Origin: Actinocorallia populi
Lineage (GTDB): Bacteria > Actinomycetota > Actinomycetes > Streptosporangiales > Streptosporangiaceae
NCBI RefSeq assembly: GCF_002995495.1
Contig: NZ_PVZV01000009.1
Span: 232,888-296,887, forward strand
DNA length: 64,000 nt
Direction: 5' to 3'
Made by a program: the position numbers and the translations under genes. Positions within the stretch are counted from its first letter, which is position 1, and each line of letters opens with the position of its first letter. Positions 27,843 to 37,038 of this stretch are shown here, piece by piece. The notes beneath the pieces are model-generated. The model worked only from the letters and a program-made list of their open reading frames with translations, ran no database searches and was not told the origin of the DNA.

Positions 27843-28508
27843 GTGCTGGTTCTGGCTTTCGACACCGCGACCTCGGCGGTCACCGTCGCCCTCTACGAGT
27901 GGCGGCCGGGTGACACCGTCTACGCCCGCGGCAGTGTGCGCGGGGTGGGCAGGCAGCGCCACGCCGAGGTCCTGACGCCCTCGATCTCCCAGGTCCTGGC
28001 CGAGGCCGGGGCCTCCCCCGCGGACCTGAGGGTGATCGCGGTGGGCGTCGGCCCCGGGCCCTACACCGGGCTGCGGGTGGGGCTGGCCACCGCCTACGCG
28101 CTGGGCGACGCGCTGAAGATCCCCGTCCACGGGGTCTGCACCCTGGACGCCGTCGCCTGGGCCACCGGCAGCGCCGACCCCTTCGTCGTGGCCACCGACG
28201 CCCGGCGCAAGGAGGTCTACTGGGCCCGGTACGACTCCTACGCCCGCCGGGTCACCGAACCGGCCGTCGGCCCGCCCGCCGACGCCGCCGAGCCCGGCCT
28301 GCCCGTGTACGGCGAGGGCGCCGCGCTGTACCCGGCGGTCCTGGGCGAGCCGCGCGAGCCGCTAACGCCGTCCGCCGCGGCGATCGCCGAGATCGCGATC
28401 ATCCGCCTGTCGGGCCGCCCCGGACTGCCGCTGCTGCCGCCCGAACCGCTCTACCTGCGACGGCCCGACGCCCAGGAGATCGGGCCGAGGAAGCGGGCGG
28501 CCCAGTGA
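27843..28508 (+). CDS. tsaB: tRNA t6A biosynthesis protein TsaB
   Basis: 221 aa from GTG at 27843 ([19 protein letters not shown]). ASKHA-fold pseudo-enzyme that scaffolds TsaD. The signatures [21 protein letters not shown] and [16 protein letters not shown] are visible. TAAGCT (27829-27834) lies 8 nt before the GTG with no Shine-Dalgarno, a leaderless arrangement. Overlaps rimI by GTGA. Confidence 0.95.
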   Translation: MLVLAFDTATSAVTVALYEWRPGDTVYARGSVRGVGRQRHAEVLTPSISQVLAEAGASPADLRVIAVGVGPGPYTGLRVGLATAYALGDALKIPVHGVCTLDAVAWATGSADPFVVATDARRKEVYWARYDSYARRVTEPAVGPPADAAEPGLPVYGEGAALYPAVLGEPREPLTPSAAAIAEIAIIRLSGRPGLPLLPPEPLYLRRPDAQEIGPRKRAAQ

Positions 28509-28948
28509 TCCGGCCGATGACCGAGGCCGACCTGCCCGCCGCGATGGAGATCGAGCACGAGCTCTTCGCCGACGAGGCGTGGACCGAGGGCATGCTGCTG
28601 GGCGAGCTGGCCGAGCAGCCCCGCACCCGGCACTACGTGGTGCTGGAGCGGGACGGGAGGATCGTCGGCTACGGCGGCCTGGCCGCCGCGGCCGACGAGG
28701 GGGACATCCAGACGATCGGCGTCCGCACCGCCCACCAGGGCGAGGGCCTGGGCGCGGCGCTGCTGACCGAGCTGCTCGACGAGGCAGGGCGCCGCGGCTG
28801 CCGCGCGGTGTTCCTGGAGGTCAGGGCCGACAACGAACCGGCGCAGCGGCTGTACGAGAAATTCGGGTTCGTCCGGATCGGTGTCCGCAAGCGCTACTAC
28901 CAGCCGTCCGGAGCGGACGCGATCGTCATGAGGAGGGACAGGCAGTGA
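28505..28948 (+). CDS. rimI: Ribosomal protein S18-alanine N-acetyltransferase
   Basis: 147 aa GNAT domain. The acetyl-CoA loop is [11 protein letters not shown] (from about 77) and the C-terminal [23 protein letters not shown] contains the Tyr-based general acid of the family. Located between tsaB and tsaD with 4-nt overlaps at both ends, the conserved order that supports RimI over a generic acetyltransferase. Confidence 0.93.
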   Translation: MIRPMTEADLPAAMEIEHELFADEAWTEGMLLGELAEQPRTRHYVVLERDGRIVGYGGLAAAADEGDIQTIGVRTAHQGEGLGAALLTELLDEAGRRGCRAVFLEVRADNEPAQRLYEKFGFVRIGVRKRYYQPSGADAIVMRRDRQ

Positions 28949-29973
28949 GCGAACCCCTGGTACTGGGCATCGAGACCTCCTGCGACGAGACGGGCATCGG
29001 CATCGTCCGGGGCCACACCCTGCTCGCCGACACCGTCGCCTCCAGCGTCGACCTGCACGCCAGGTTCGGCGGGGTGGTGCCCGAGGTGGCCTCCCGCGCC
29101 CACCTGGAGGCGATGACCCCGACGATCGAGCGGGCGCTGAAGACCGCGGGCGTGAGCCTGGACGACCTGGACGCCATCGCGGTCACCGCGGGCCCCGGCC
29201 TGGCCGGCACGCTCATGGTCGGCGTCGCCGCGGCCAAGGCCTACGCGCTGGCCCTGGGCAAGCCCCTGTACGGGGTGAACCACCTGGCCGCGCACGTGGC
29301 CGTCGACCAGCTGGAGCACGGCCCGCTGCCCAAGCCGTGCGTGTCGCTGCTGGTCTCCGGCGGCCACTCCTCGCTGCTGCTGGTGCCCGACGTCGCCACC
29401 GACGTGCGCTCCCTCGGCTCGACCGTGGACGACGCCGCGGGCGAGGCGTTCGACAAGGTGGCACGGATGCTCGACCTCGGCTTCCCCGGCGGCCCGATCA
29501 TCGACCGGACGGCCAGGGCGGGCGACCCCGCGGCGATCACCTTCCCCCGCGGCAAGCTCGACGACGGCACCTACGACTTCTCCTTCTCCGGCCTGAAGTC
29601 GGCGGTGGCCCGCTGGGTGGAGGCCAAGGAGCGCGCCGGGGAGCCCGTCCCGATCGCGGACGTGGCCGCCTCGTTCCAGGAGGCCGTCGTGGACGTCCTC
29701 ACCCGCAAGGCCGTCGCGGTGTGCAAGGCGCACGACGTCGACCACCTCCAGATCGGCGGCGGCGTCGCGGCCAACTCCCGGCTGCGGGAGATGGCCAAGC
29801 AGCGCTGCGACAAGGCGGGGATCCGGTTGCGGGTGCCCCGGCCCGGCCTGTGCACCGACAACGGCGCGATGGTCGCCGCACTCGGCGCCGAACTGGTCTC
29901 CTCCGGGGTCGCCGACTCGCGCCTGGACCTCCCGGCCGACTCCTCCCTGCCGGTGACGACCGTGCGGGTCTGA
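28945..29973 (+). CDS. tsaD: tRNA N6-adenosine threonylcarbamoyltransferase TsaD
   Basis: 342 aa from GTG overlapping the rimI stop. Starts [20 protein letters not shown]; metal ligands H113 and H117 in [39 protein letters not shown] and the C-terminal CTDNGAMVA metal Asp are all present. Catalytic subunit of t6A synthesis. The stop codon lies in a 14-nt tandem duplication. Confidence 0.97.
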   Translation: MSEPLVLGIETSCDETGIGIVRGHTLLADTVASSVDLHARFGGVVPEVASRAHLEAMTPTIERALKTAGVSLDDLDAIAVTAGPGLAGTLMVGVAAAKAYALALGKPLYGVNHLAAHVAVDQLEHGPLPKPCVSLLVSGGHSSLLLVPDVATDVRSLGSTVDDAAGEAFDKVARMLDLGFPGGPIIDRTARAGDPAAITFPRGKLDDGTYDFSFSGLKSAVARWVEAKERAGEPVPIADVAASFQEAVVDVLTRKAVAVCKAHDVDHLQIGGGVAANSRLREMAKQRCDKAGIRLRVPRPGLCTDNGAMVAALGAELVSSGVADSRLDLPADSSLPVTTVRV

Positions 29974-29985
29974 CCGTGCGGGTCT
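29958..29985. repeat. 14-nt tandem duplication at the convergent gene ends
   Basis: GACCGTGCGGGTCT occurs twice back to back (29958-29971, 29972-29985). The first copy spans the last tsaD codons and the start of its stop; the second runs into the stop codon of the convergent phosphatase gene (29984-29986). Confidence 0.85.
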
Positions 29986-31507
29986 AGGGGCCTTCGGACT
30001 GGGTGTTCAGCCGGAACCAGACGATCTTGCCGGTGGCGGTGCGGGTCGCGCCCCACTGGTGGGCCAGCCGGGAGACCAGCTGGATGCCGCGCCCGCCCTC
30101 GTCGTCGGCGTCGGCGTGGCGCAGCACCGGCAGCCCGTGCTCGTCGTCGCTGACCTCCACCAGCAGCCCGTCGGTGTGCAGCAGGCGCAGCTCGATGGGC
30201 CGGGTGGCGTAGCGGACGGCGTTGGTGACCAGTTCGGTGGCGAGCAGCTCGGCGTGCTCGCTGTGGTCCGACAGCCCCCAGGAGGCGAGGGTGACGCGGA
30301 TCAGCCGCCGCACCCGGGCGGGGGTGATGGGCCGCGGCCGCAACATCCAGCGGGCGATGCGCGTGGCGGGGATGCCGTTCAGGTCGGCCATGAGCAGCGC
30401 GACGTCGTCGTCCTGCCGGCCGCGCAGGGTGCGCAGCACCTCCTCGCACTGGGCGTCCAGCGGCAGCCGCCGGGCGTCGAGCACGCCGCACAGCTCCGTC
30501 AGCCCGTCCATGAGGTCGCGGCCGCGCACCTCCACGAGGCCGTCGGTGCACAGCACCAGCCGGTCGCCGTCGCGCACGGAGAACTCGATCGGCTCGAAGG
30601 CCACCCCGCCGACCCCGATCGGCACGCCGGGGGGCACCTGCAGCAGTTCGGCGGAGCCGTCGCGGCGGACCAGGACGGGCGGGATGTGCCCGGCGTTGGC
30701 GAAGGTGACCCGCCGGGCCACCGGGTCGTACACCGCGTACAGGCAGGTGGCCAGATGGTTCTCGCCCAGCTCCTGGGCGAGCCCGTCGAGCTGGCGCAGC
30801 AGCTGGCCGGGCGGCAGGTCCAGAGCGGCCAGGGTGTGCACGGACGTGCGGAGCTGGCCCATGATCGCCGCCGAGCGCATGCCGTGGCCCATGACGTCGC
30901 CGACGACCAGCGCGACACGGCTGCCGGGCAGCGCGATCGCGTCGAACCAGTCGCCGCCGACCCGGGCGTGGTCGCTGGCCGGCAGGTAGCGGTGGGTCAG
31001 CTCGATGCCGGTGAACCGGGGCAGCACGGAGGGCAGCATGCTGCGCTGGAGGGTGTCGGCGGCCGCGGCCTCGACCCGGTAGCGGTGGGCGTTGTCGGCG
31101 GCGAGCGCGGCCTGCCCTGCGAGTTGCTCGGCCATCATCACGTCGATCTCGTCGTGCGGTCCCCGCTCGCGCTCCAGAAGGACGGCGCCCAGGGTCCTGC
31201 CGCGCACCTTCATGGGGACGGCCAGCAGCCTGCCGTCCTGCAGCGGGGCGTCGAGCCGCATGACCTCGTGGGCGAGCTCCTCGGGCTGCCGGGGGCCGGT
31301 CACCCGGCGCAGCCCGTCCGAGCCGTCCAGGCGCTCGCCGGTGAACAGGCCCTCCAGCAGGTAGACGGTGACGGTGTCGGCCAGCTGCGGCACCAGGGCG
31401 GAGGCCAGGGCGCGGGCGCTGGCCCCGGGATCGAGCCTGGTGCCGATCCGGGTGGCCGCCTCGCCCAGATAGGACAGCCGGTCGCGCAGGGACTCGGTGG
31501 CGTTCAT
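29984..31507 (-). CDS. GAF - PP2C (SpoIIE/RsbU) - HATPase fusion phosphatase
   Basis: 507 aa from ATG at 31507. GAF-like sensor (about 10-150), a SpoIIE phosphatase domain (about 170-395: VGGDWFDAIAL, VGDVMGHGMRSAAIMGQLR, VLCTDGLVEVRG, DDDVALLMADL; metal Asp residues present) and a RsbW-type HATPase (about 415-505: ELVTNAVRYA, VEVSDDEHGLP, GRGIQLVSRLA). It can in principle both phosphorylate and dephosphorylate an anti-sigma antagonist; no such partner is adjacent. The start overlaps the stop of the methyltransferase gene (ATGA), so the two are cotranscribed. Confidence 0.93.
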   Translation of the reverse strand: MNATESLRDRLSYLGEAATRIGTRLDPGASARALASALVPQLADTVTVYLLEGLFTGERLDGSDGLRRVTGPRQPEELAHEVMRLDAPLQDGRLLAVPMKVRGRTLGAVLLERERGPHDEIDVMMAEQLAGQAALAADNAHRYRVEAAAADTLQRSMLPSVLPRFTGIELTHRYLPASDHARVGGDWFDAIALPGSRVALVVGDVMGHGMRSAAIMGQLRTSVHTLAALDLPPGQLLRQLDGLAQELGENHLATCLYAVYDPVARRVTFANAGHIPPVLVRRDGSAELLQVPPGVPIGVGGVAFEPIEFSVRDGDRLVLCTDGLVEVRGRDLMDGLTELCGVLDARRLPLDAQCEEVLRTLRGRQDDDVALLMADLNGIPATRIARWMLRPRPITPARVRRLIRVTLASWGLSDHSEHAELLATELVTNAVRYATRPIELRLLHTDGLLVEVSDDEHGLPVLRHADADDEGGRGIQLVSRLAHQWGATRTATGKIVWFRLNTQSEGP

Positions 31508-32127
31508 GGGCGGCGGCAGGACAGGAAGAGCTGGACCTCGGGGACGGCCTGGGTGGAGGCGGGCGCGTAGCTGAGCACCTGCTCCTCCTCGATGGCGAAC
31601 CCGGCCGCCTCCACCTCGGCGCGCAGGTCGTCCCGCAGCAGGGCGGAGACGCGCACCTCCTGGCCGAGGAAGGCGAGCGGGTGGTCGTCGAGGTCGGCCT
31701 CGACCATCGACAGGCAGAACAGGCCGCCGGGCCGCACCAGCCGGTGCATGCGCGAGAGGGCGCCGGGGAACTCGTCCAGCGGGAACATCAGCAGGACGAA
31801 GAACGCGACGACGGCGTCGTACCGGCCTTCGGCCTCGTACAGGTCGCCCTGGAGGAACACGCCCTGGGGGACGTTCCGCCGGGCCAGGCGGACCATCTCG
31901 GCGGAGTAGTCGACACCGGTGACGCGGTGACCGGCTCCGGCCAGTTGCGCCGCGGTCGGCAGGCCGGTGCCGCAGCCGAGATCGAGCACGGCGGACTCGG
32001 GAGGGAGCCGGTCGAGCAGCCACTCGCCGGCCGAAATCTGCCCGTCCTTGTGGGGGAACGCCTCGTCGTAACGATCGCCTATATGGTCGAAGGCCGCCGC
32101 CTGGCGGCTCTCCCGCGCTGCCTGCAT
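31504..32127 (-). CDS. Class I SAM-dependent methyltransferase
   Basis: 207 aa from ATG at 32127 with CGGAGGAA upstream. SAM motif I VLDLGCGTGLPTA (about 45-57), motif II VTGVDYSAEMVRLAR, motif IV YDAVVAFFVLLMFP, RLVRPGGLFCLSMV. Small-molecule type; substrate unknown. It overlaps and precedes the phosphatase gene and is divergent from an FAD oxidase gene. Confidence 0.92.
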   Translation of the reverse strand: MQAARESRQAAAFDHIGDRYDEAFPHKDGQISAGEWLLDRLPPESAVLDLGCGTGLPTAAQLAGAGHRVTGVDYSAEMVRLARRNVPQGVFLQGDLYEAEGRYDAVVAFFVLLMFPLDEFPGALSRMHRLVRPGGLFCLSMVEADLDDHPLAFLGQEVRVSALLRDDLRAEVEAAGFAIEEEQVLSYAPASTQAVPEVQLFLSCRRP

Positions 32128-32205
32128 GCTCCCGTTCCTCCGGTGGTCCCGTGGGCGCAGTGCCGCAAATTTACAATCTCGGACATTCTGTAGTGGGATT
32201 CTTGC

Positions 32206-32238
32206 GAAGATCCTTTCAGGTGGTCTGAACGGATCTTG
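32206..32238. promoter_or_regulatory. Palindromic operator candidate before the FAD oxidase
   Basis: GAAGATCCTTTCAG (32206-32219) and CTGAACGGATCTTG (32225-32238) form an inverted repeat with 12 of 14 positions matching and a 5-bp centre. It ends 2 bp before the GGAGGTG ribosome site of the gene at 32253 and lies in the 125-bp region divergent to the methyltransferase, so it could control both. Confidence 0.55.
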
Positions 32239-32252
32239 CAGGAGGTGCCACT

Positions 32253-33689
32253 GTGTCGGAACCCGGCCGCCGCTCCGTCATCACCGGACTCATGACGGGC
32301 GCCCTCGTCCTCGGTCTCGATCCCGTGTCCAGAACCTGGGTCACCGCCGCGCACGCGGGCGGGCCCTTCGACCGGCTGCCCCCGCTGGACGGGCGGCTCC
32401 GGCTCGACGACGCCGCGCTCGACGCGGCCGCCGACGACTTCGGCCACATCGTCGGCAGACGGCCCCGGGCGGTCCTGGAACCGGGTTCGGTCCGCGACGT
32501 GGTCGCCATGATGAAGTACTGCCGCCGCCACGGCGTCCAGGTGGCCGGACGCGGCCAGGGCCACAGCGTGCACGGGCAGTGCCAGGTGGAGGGCGGCCTG
32601 GTCGTCGACCTCCGGCCGCTGGACTCCGTCGAGATCGCCGGCGACCGGGCCGCCGTAGGCGCGGGCGCCACCTGGCTGGAGCTGGTGCGGGCCGCGCTGG
32701 CCGAGGGCCTGACCCCGCCCGTCCTCACCGACTACCTGGGCCTGTCGGTCGGCGGGACCCTGTCGCTCGGCGGGTTCGGCGGCGCGGTCGGCCACCACGG
32801 CGCACAGGTCGACAACGTGCTGGAGCTGACGGTCGTGACCGGCAGGGGCGAGCTGGTCACCTGCTCGCCGAACCGGCGGCGCGACCTCTTCGACGCGGTG
32901 CGCGGCGGCCTGGGCCAGGTCGGGATCATCGTCGGGGCCGTCGTCCGGCTGCTCCCGGCGCCCGCGGCCGTCCGGCGCTACAACCTCACCTACCCGACGC
33001 TGGAGGCGCTCACCGCAGCCCAGCGGCGCATGGTCGACGAGGGCAGGTTCGGGTACCTGGAGGGCTCGCTCAGCCGCGCCGAGGACGGCTCCTGGACGTT
33101 CGTGATGGAGGCGGTGGCCTTCGACGCGACGCCCGCCGACGACGAGCGTCTCACCGGCGACCTCGGCCACGCCTCCGCGGCGATCGACGACCTGCCCTAC
33201 TTCGACTTCCTCAACCGGATCGCCCCGGTCGTGGAGATCCTCATCGAGCTCGGCGAGTGGGCCCGCCCCCACCCGTGGATCGACGCCTTCCTGCCCGGCT
33301 CGAAGGCCGAGGAGCTGGTCGCCGGGACGCTGCCGGAGCTGACCCCGGAGATGATCGGGCAGAGCGCCGTCATCCTGCTCTACCCGATCCCCACCGCCAA
33401 GGTCCGGGCGCCGCTGCTGCGGCTGGCGAAGGAGAAGCACACCTTCCTGTTCGGGCTGCTGCGCACCTCCTCGCCGGGGTCGGCAGGGCCCGCCGCGATG
33501 ATCGCCGCCAACCGCGCGCTCTACGAGCGGGTCCGGGCCGCCGGGGGAGGCCGGTACCCGACCGGGGCGGTCCCGTTCAGCCGCGACGACTGGCGGCGGC
33601 ACTTCGGCGACGCCTGGCCGGCCTTCCGCGCCGCCAAGCGCACCTACGACCCGGCGAACATCCTCACGCCGGGACAGGGGATTTTCTGA
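32253..33689 (+). CDS. Tat-exported FAD-linked oxidase (cytokinin dehydrogenase-like)
   Basis: 478 aa from GTG at 32253 with GGAGGTG. Twin-arginine signal (GRRSVITGLMTGALVLG, AHAGG cleavage near 37). FAD-binding type 4/PCMH domain (PRAVLEPGSVRDVVAMMKYCRRHGVQVAGRGQGHSVHGQ, about 70-240), then a cytokinin-oxidase-like cap and the C-terminal motif KRTYDPANILTPGQGIF. The GQGHSVHGQ segment with His suggests covalent flavin as in plant CKX; substrate preference cannot be read from the sequence. Its 3' end overlaps the convergent MFS gene by 26 bp. Confidence 0.88.
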   Translation: MSEPGRRSVITGLMTGALVLGLDPVSRTWVTAAHAGGPFDRLPPLDGRLRLDDAALDAAADDFGHIVGRRPRAVLEPGSVRDVVAMMKYCRRHGVQVAGRGQGHSVHGQCQVEGGLVVDLRPLDSVEIAGDRAAVGAGATWLELVRAALAEGLTPPVLTDYLGLSVGGTLSLGGFGGAVGHHGAQVDNVLELTVVTGRGELVTCSPNRRRDLFDAVRGGLGQVGIIVGAVVRLLPAPAAVRRYNLTYPTLEALTAAQRRMVDEGRFGYLEGSLSRAEDGSWTFVMEAVAFDATPADDERLTGDLGHASAAIDDLPYFDFLNRIAPVVEILIELGEWARPHPWIDAFLPGSKAEELVAGTLPELTPEMIGQSAVILLYPIPTAKVRAPLLRLAKEKHTFLFGLLRTSSPGSAGPAAMIAANRALYERVRAAGGGRYPTGAVPFSRDDWRRHFGDAWPAFRAAKRTYDPANILTPGQGIF

Positions 33690-34914
33690 GCGGGGGCCTG
33701 GTGCGGAGGTTGGCGGAGACGAACGCCGCGGCGATGCAGAGGACGCCGGCCCCGTACCAGGCCACGTCGTAGCTGCCCTGCTCGTCGCGGAGGAACCCCG
33801 CGACGGCCGAGGCGAAGGCGGCTCCGATCATGTGGGAGGCGAAGACCCAGCCGAACACGATCGAGCCGTCCTTGCCGAACAACCGCCGGCACAGCGCCAC
33901 CGTCGGCGGGACCGTCGCCACCCAGTCCAGGCCGTAGAAGACGATGAACAAGAGCATCGTCGGCTCGACGGTCGAGGCGAACAGCTGCGGCAGCACCAGC
34001 AGGGACATGCCGCGCAGGCCGTAGTAGGCGACCAGCAGCTTGCCGGGGTCCACGCGGTCGCTGAGCCAGCCGCTGAAGATGGTGCCGACGATGTCGAAGA
34101 CGCCGATGACCGCCAGCAGGCCCGCCGCGGTGGGCTCGCTCATGCCGTGGTCGTGGGCGGCGGGGATGAAGTGGGTGCCGACCAGGCCGTTGGTGGTGGC
34201 CCCGCAGACGAAGAACCCCGCCATCAGATACCAGAAGCCGCGGCTGCGGGAGGCCTCGCGCAACGTCCGCATCGCCCGTCCCGCGGCGCCCGGCTGCCGC
34301 TCGTGCTCGGCGGGAACGTCGGTGCCCAGGGCGGTGAGCCCGACCTCCTCGGGGGTGTCGCGGAGCAGGAACCACACCAGCGGGACGACGGCCAGCGCGG
34401 CCACCGCGACCGTCACCGAGGCGAAGCGCCAGCTCTGCTGCTCGGCCAGGTAGGCCAGGACCGGGAGGAAGACCAGCTGCCCGGCGGCGCTGCCCGCGGT
34501 CAGCACGCCCATGACGAGGCTCTGGTGCCGGGCGAACCACCGGCTGGTGAGGGTGGCGGCGAAGACCAGCGCCATGGAGCCCGTTCCCAGTCCGACCAGG
34601 ACGCCCCACAACGCCACCAGCTGCCAGCTCGCGGTCATCCAGACGGTGAGGCCGCTGCCCGCCGCTATCAGCGCCAGCGCCGCGGTGACGACCCGGCGCA
34701 TGCCGAACCGGTCCATCAGGGCGGCGGCGAACGGCGCGGTCAGCCCGTACAGCAGGAGGTTGACCGAGACGGCCAGCGAGATCGTGCCGGTGGACCAGCC
34801 GAACTCCTCGCGGAGCGGGTTGATCATGACGCCCGGAGTGGCGCGGAACCCCGCGGCGCCGACGATCGCCACGAGCGCGACGCCCGCGACGATCCATGCC
34901 CTGTGCAGCTTCAT
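33664..34914 (-). CDS. MFS transporter (monocarboxylate/oxalate-formate antiporter type)
   Basis: 416 aa from ATG at 34914 (MKLHRAWIVAGVALVAIVG); an in-frame TTG at 34959 would add 15 polar residues and is less likely. Twelve membrane segments, a DRFGMRRV loop between TM2 and TM3, and a central charged loop near residue 195. The N-terminus and the PGVMINPLREEFGWS motif resemble the OFA/MCT branch, which carries organic acids. Divergent from the AraC-type regulator at 35010, its probable controller. Overlaps the oxidase end by 26 bp. Confidence 0.88.
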   Translation of the reverse strand: MKLHRAWIVAGVALVAIVGAAGFRATPGVMINPLREEFGWSTGTISLAVSVNLLLYGLTAPFAAALMDRFGMRRVVTAALALIAAGSGLTVWMTASWQLVALWGVLVGLGTGSMALVFAATLTSRWFARHQSLVMGVLTAGSAAGQLVFLPVLAYLAEQQSWRFASVTVAVAALAVVPLVWFLLRDTPEEVGLTALGTDVPAEHERQPGAAGRAMRTLREASRSRGFWYLMAGFFVCGATTNGLVGTHFIPAAHDHGMSEPTAAGLLAVIGVFDIVGTIFSGWLSDRVDPGKLLVAYYGLRGMSLLVLPQLFASTVEPTMLLFIVFYGLDWVATVPPTVALCRRLFGKDGSIVFGWVFASHMIGAAFASAVAGFLRDEQGSYDVAWYGAGVLCIAAAFVSANLRTRPPLRKSPVPA

Positions 34915-35009
34915 GTGCAGAATTCTTGGGGCGCCCGGGGGGCCCGACGAGTGGCTCAAAAGTCAACTATCGCAAGATTTCGGCCAATGTCCGGCGTACC
35001 GTGTCCGGT

Positions 35010-35954
35010 ATGCCGCACCGGATCGCCGTCCTGGTCCTGGACGACTTCGCCACGCTCGACCTGGGGATACCCGGCCACGTCTTCCGGGTGGCCGAGCCGC
35101 CCGCCGACTACGAGGTGCTCACCTGCAGCCCCGGCGGCGAGCCGGTGCGCTGCCGGGTCGGCTACGGCGTGACGCCCGACCACGACCTCTCCCTCCTGGA
35201 GACCGCCGACACGGTCGTCGTGCCCGGGATCCACGGCGGCTCGCCCCTGCGTGACGGGACCCTGCGCGAGGACGTCAGGGGGGCTCTCCGGGCCACCTCG
35301 GCCCGGTTGGTGTCCATCTGCACGGGAGCCTTCGTGCTGGCGGCGGCGGGCCTCCTGGACGGCCGCCCCGCCACGACGCACTGGCGCAACGCCGAGAGGT
35401 TCGCGCGCCTCTTCCCGGCGGTGAAGCTGAACCCCGACGTCCTGTTCGTCGACGACGGCGACGTCCTCACCTCGGCCGGGGTGGTCTCGGGCATCGACCT
35501 CTGCCTCCACGTGATCCGCAAGGACCACGGGAGCGAGGTGGCCAACCGCACGGCACGCCGCTGCGTGGCCGCCCCGTACCGGGCCGGCGGCCAGGCCCAG
35601 TTCATCGAACGCCCCGTGCCCGCCCCCGGAGGGGAGGGCACGGCACCGGCCCGCGCCTGGGCGCTGGCCCGCCTCGCCGAGCCGATCGCCGTGGCCGACC
35701 TCGCCGCCCGCGCCGGAATGAGCTCCCGCACGTTCACCCGCCGCTTCCGCGAGGAGACCGGCTCCAGCCCCGCCAAATGGCTGAACCAGCAGCGCGTGGA
35801 GTACGCCCGCCACCTGCTGGAGGCCACCGACCTGCCCGTGGACGAGGTCGCCCGGCGCAGCGGCCTGGGCAGCGCGGTCTCCCTGCGCCAGCACCTGCGC
35901 ACCGCGCTGGGCGTGGCCCCGACCGCGTACCGGAGCACCTTCCGGAACCGGTGA
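35010..35954 (+). CDS. GlxA-family transcriptional regulator (DJ-1/PfpI + AraC HTH)
   Basis: 314 aa. N-terminal class I amidotransferase-like domain (about 1-185: MPHRIAVLVLDDFATLDLG, SICTGAFVLAAAGLLDGRPATTHW; the elbow Cys is present). A C-terminal AraC DNA-binding domain follows (about 215-314: DLAARAGMSSRTFTRRFREETGSSPAKWL, VARRSGLGSAVSLRQHLRTALGVAPTAYR). Starts at ATG 35010; TACCGT at 34997-35002 lies 7 nt upstream with no Shine-Dalgarno, a possible leaderless start. Divergent from and likely regulating the MFS gene. Confidence 0.92.
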   Translation: MPHRIAVLVLDDFATLDLGIPGHVFRVAEPPADYEVLTCSPGGEPVRCRVGYGVTPDHDLSLLETADTVVVPGIHGGSPLRDGTLREDVRGALRATSARLVSICTGAFVLAAAGLLDGRPATTHWRNAERFARLFPAVKLNPDVLFVDDGDVLTSAGVVSGIDLCLHVIRKDHGSEVANRTARRCVAAPYRAGGQAQFIERPVPAPGGEGTAPARAWALARLAEPIAVADLAARAGMSSRTFTRRFREETGSSPAKWLNQQRVEYARHLLEATDLPVDEVARRSGLGSAVSLRQHLRTALGVAPTAYRSTFRNR

Positions 35955-35995
35955 GAGGGGACGTCTTGGTCGTTTCGGACGGCTTTAACCTTTGT

Positions 35996-36014
35996 TAAGG
36001 TTAGCTTTACCTAA
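35996..36014 (+). promoter_or_regulatory. IdeR/DmdR-type iron box
   Basis: TAAGGTTAGCTTTACCTAA matches 15 of 19 positions of the actinobacterial iron box (TTAGGTTAGGCTAACCTAA), including both outer half-sites. It lies 58 bp upstream of the siderophore-binding lipoprotein start. Fe(II)-loaded DtxR-family repressor binding here would shut off the importer in iron-replete cells (family knowledge). Confidence 0.88.
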
Positions 36015-36072
36015 GTAAACTCCCCGCGTCACGTTCGGGGCCTTCCCAGTGTTGCCCGAGAGGTCACTCCCC

Positions 36073-37038
36073 ATGTCCAGAATCCTCAACCGCCGCAACG
36101 CGATGGCCGTACTCGCGGCCGCCGCGCTGGCCGTCACCACCGCCTGCGGCTCCTCCGACGACACGAAGGCGCCGTCTCAGGATGACGCGAAGCGCACGGT
36201 GACCACGGTCATGGGCGACGTGCAGGTCCCGGGAAGCCCCCGGCGCGTCGTCGTGCTGGACACCGACGCGCTGGACTCGGCCGTCACGCTGGGCGTCACC
36301 CCGGTCGGTGCCACGAAGGCCTTCGCCGACGCGCCGCTCTCCACCTACCTGCCCGGGGACGAGTTGGCGGGCGTCAAGGAGGTCGGGCTCATCGGCCAGC
36401 CGAACCTCGAGGCGATCGCCGCCCTGAAGCCCGACCTGATCCTGAGCAACAAGGTCCGCGACGAGAAGAACTACACGGCGCTGACCGCCATCGCGCCGAC
36501 CGTCCTCACCGAGACCACCGGACCGGCGTGGCGCGAGAACTTCGAGCTGCACGCCGACGCGCTGGGCAGGAAGGACGAGGCGAAGAAGGTCGTCGCCGGT
36601 TACGAGACCCGCGTTGGGGAGGTGACCGAGGCCCTCGGCGGCGCCGAGAAGGCCAAGGCCACCGAGGTCGGTTTCGTGCGCTTCGTCGAGGGCGCCGACA
36701 CGCGCCTCTACCTCAACGACACCTTCGTCGGCTCGATCTTCGCCGACCTGGGCGTCGGGCGTCCCGCCAACCAGGACACCACGGGCTTCTCGCTCGACAT
36801 CAGCCCCGAGCAGGTCGACAAGGCCAACGCGGACATCATCTTCTACTCCACCTACGGCTCCCCGGAGGCCGCCAAGGAGACCGGCATCACCGCCGGACCG
36901 CTGTGGAAGAAGCTCGACGCGGTGAGGAACGGCAAGGTCTTCAAGGTCGACGACACCCTGTGGATGCTCGGCATCGGCTACACCGGCGCGGGCGCGATCC
37001 TGGACGAGATCCAGAAGGACCTCCCGGCCGCGGAGTGA
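36073..37038 (+). CDS. Ferric-siderophore substrate-binding lipoprotein
   Basis: 321 aa from ATG at 36073 with GAGAGG upstream. Lipoprotein signal with Cys in VTTACGSS (about 26). FecB/FepB-type periplasmic-binding fold: GDVQVPGSPRRVVVLDTDALD, PNLEAIAALKPDLILSNK, DTRLYLNDTFVGSIFADLGV, WMLGIGYTGAGAILDEI. First gene of a four-gene operon (36073-39894), each joined by a 4-nt overlap, controlled by the iron box. Specific siderophore unknown. Confidence 0.94.
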   Translation: MSRILNRRNAMAVLAAAALAVTTACGSSDDTKAPSQDDAKRTVTTVMGDVQVPGSPRRVVVLDTDALDSAVTLGVTPVGATKAFADAPLSTYLPGDELAGVKEVGLIGQPNLEAIAALKPDLILSNKVRDEKNYTALTAIAPTVLTETTGPAWRENFELHADALGRKDEAKKVVAGYETRVGEVTEALGGAEKAKATEVGFVRFVEGADTRLYLNDTFVGSIFADLGVGRPANQDTTGFSLDISPEQVDKANADIIFYSTYGSPEAAKETGITAGPLWKKLDAVRNGKVFKVDDTLWMLGIGYTGAGAILDEIQKDLPAAE

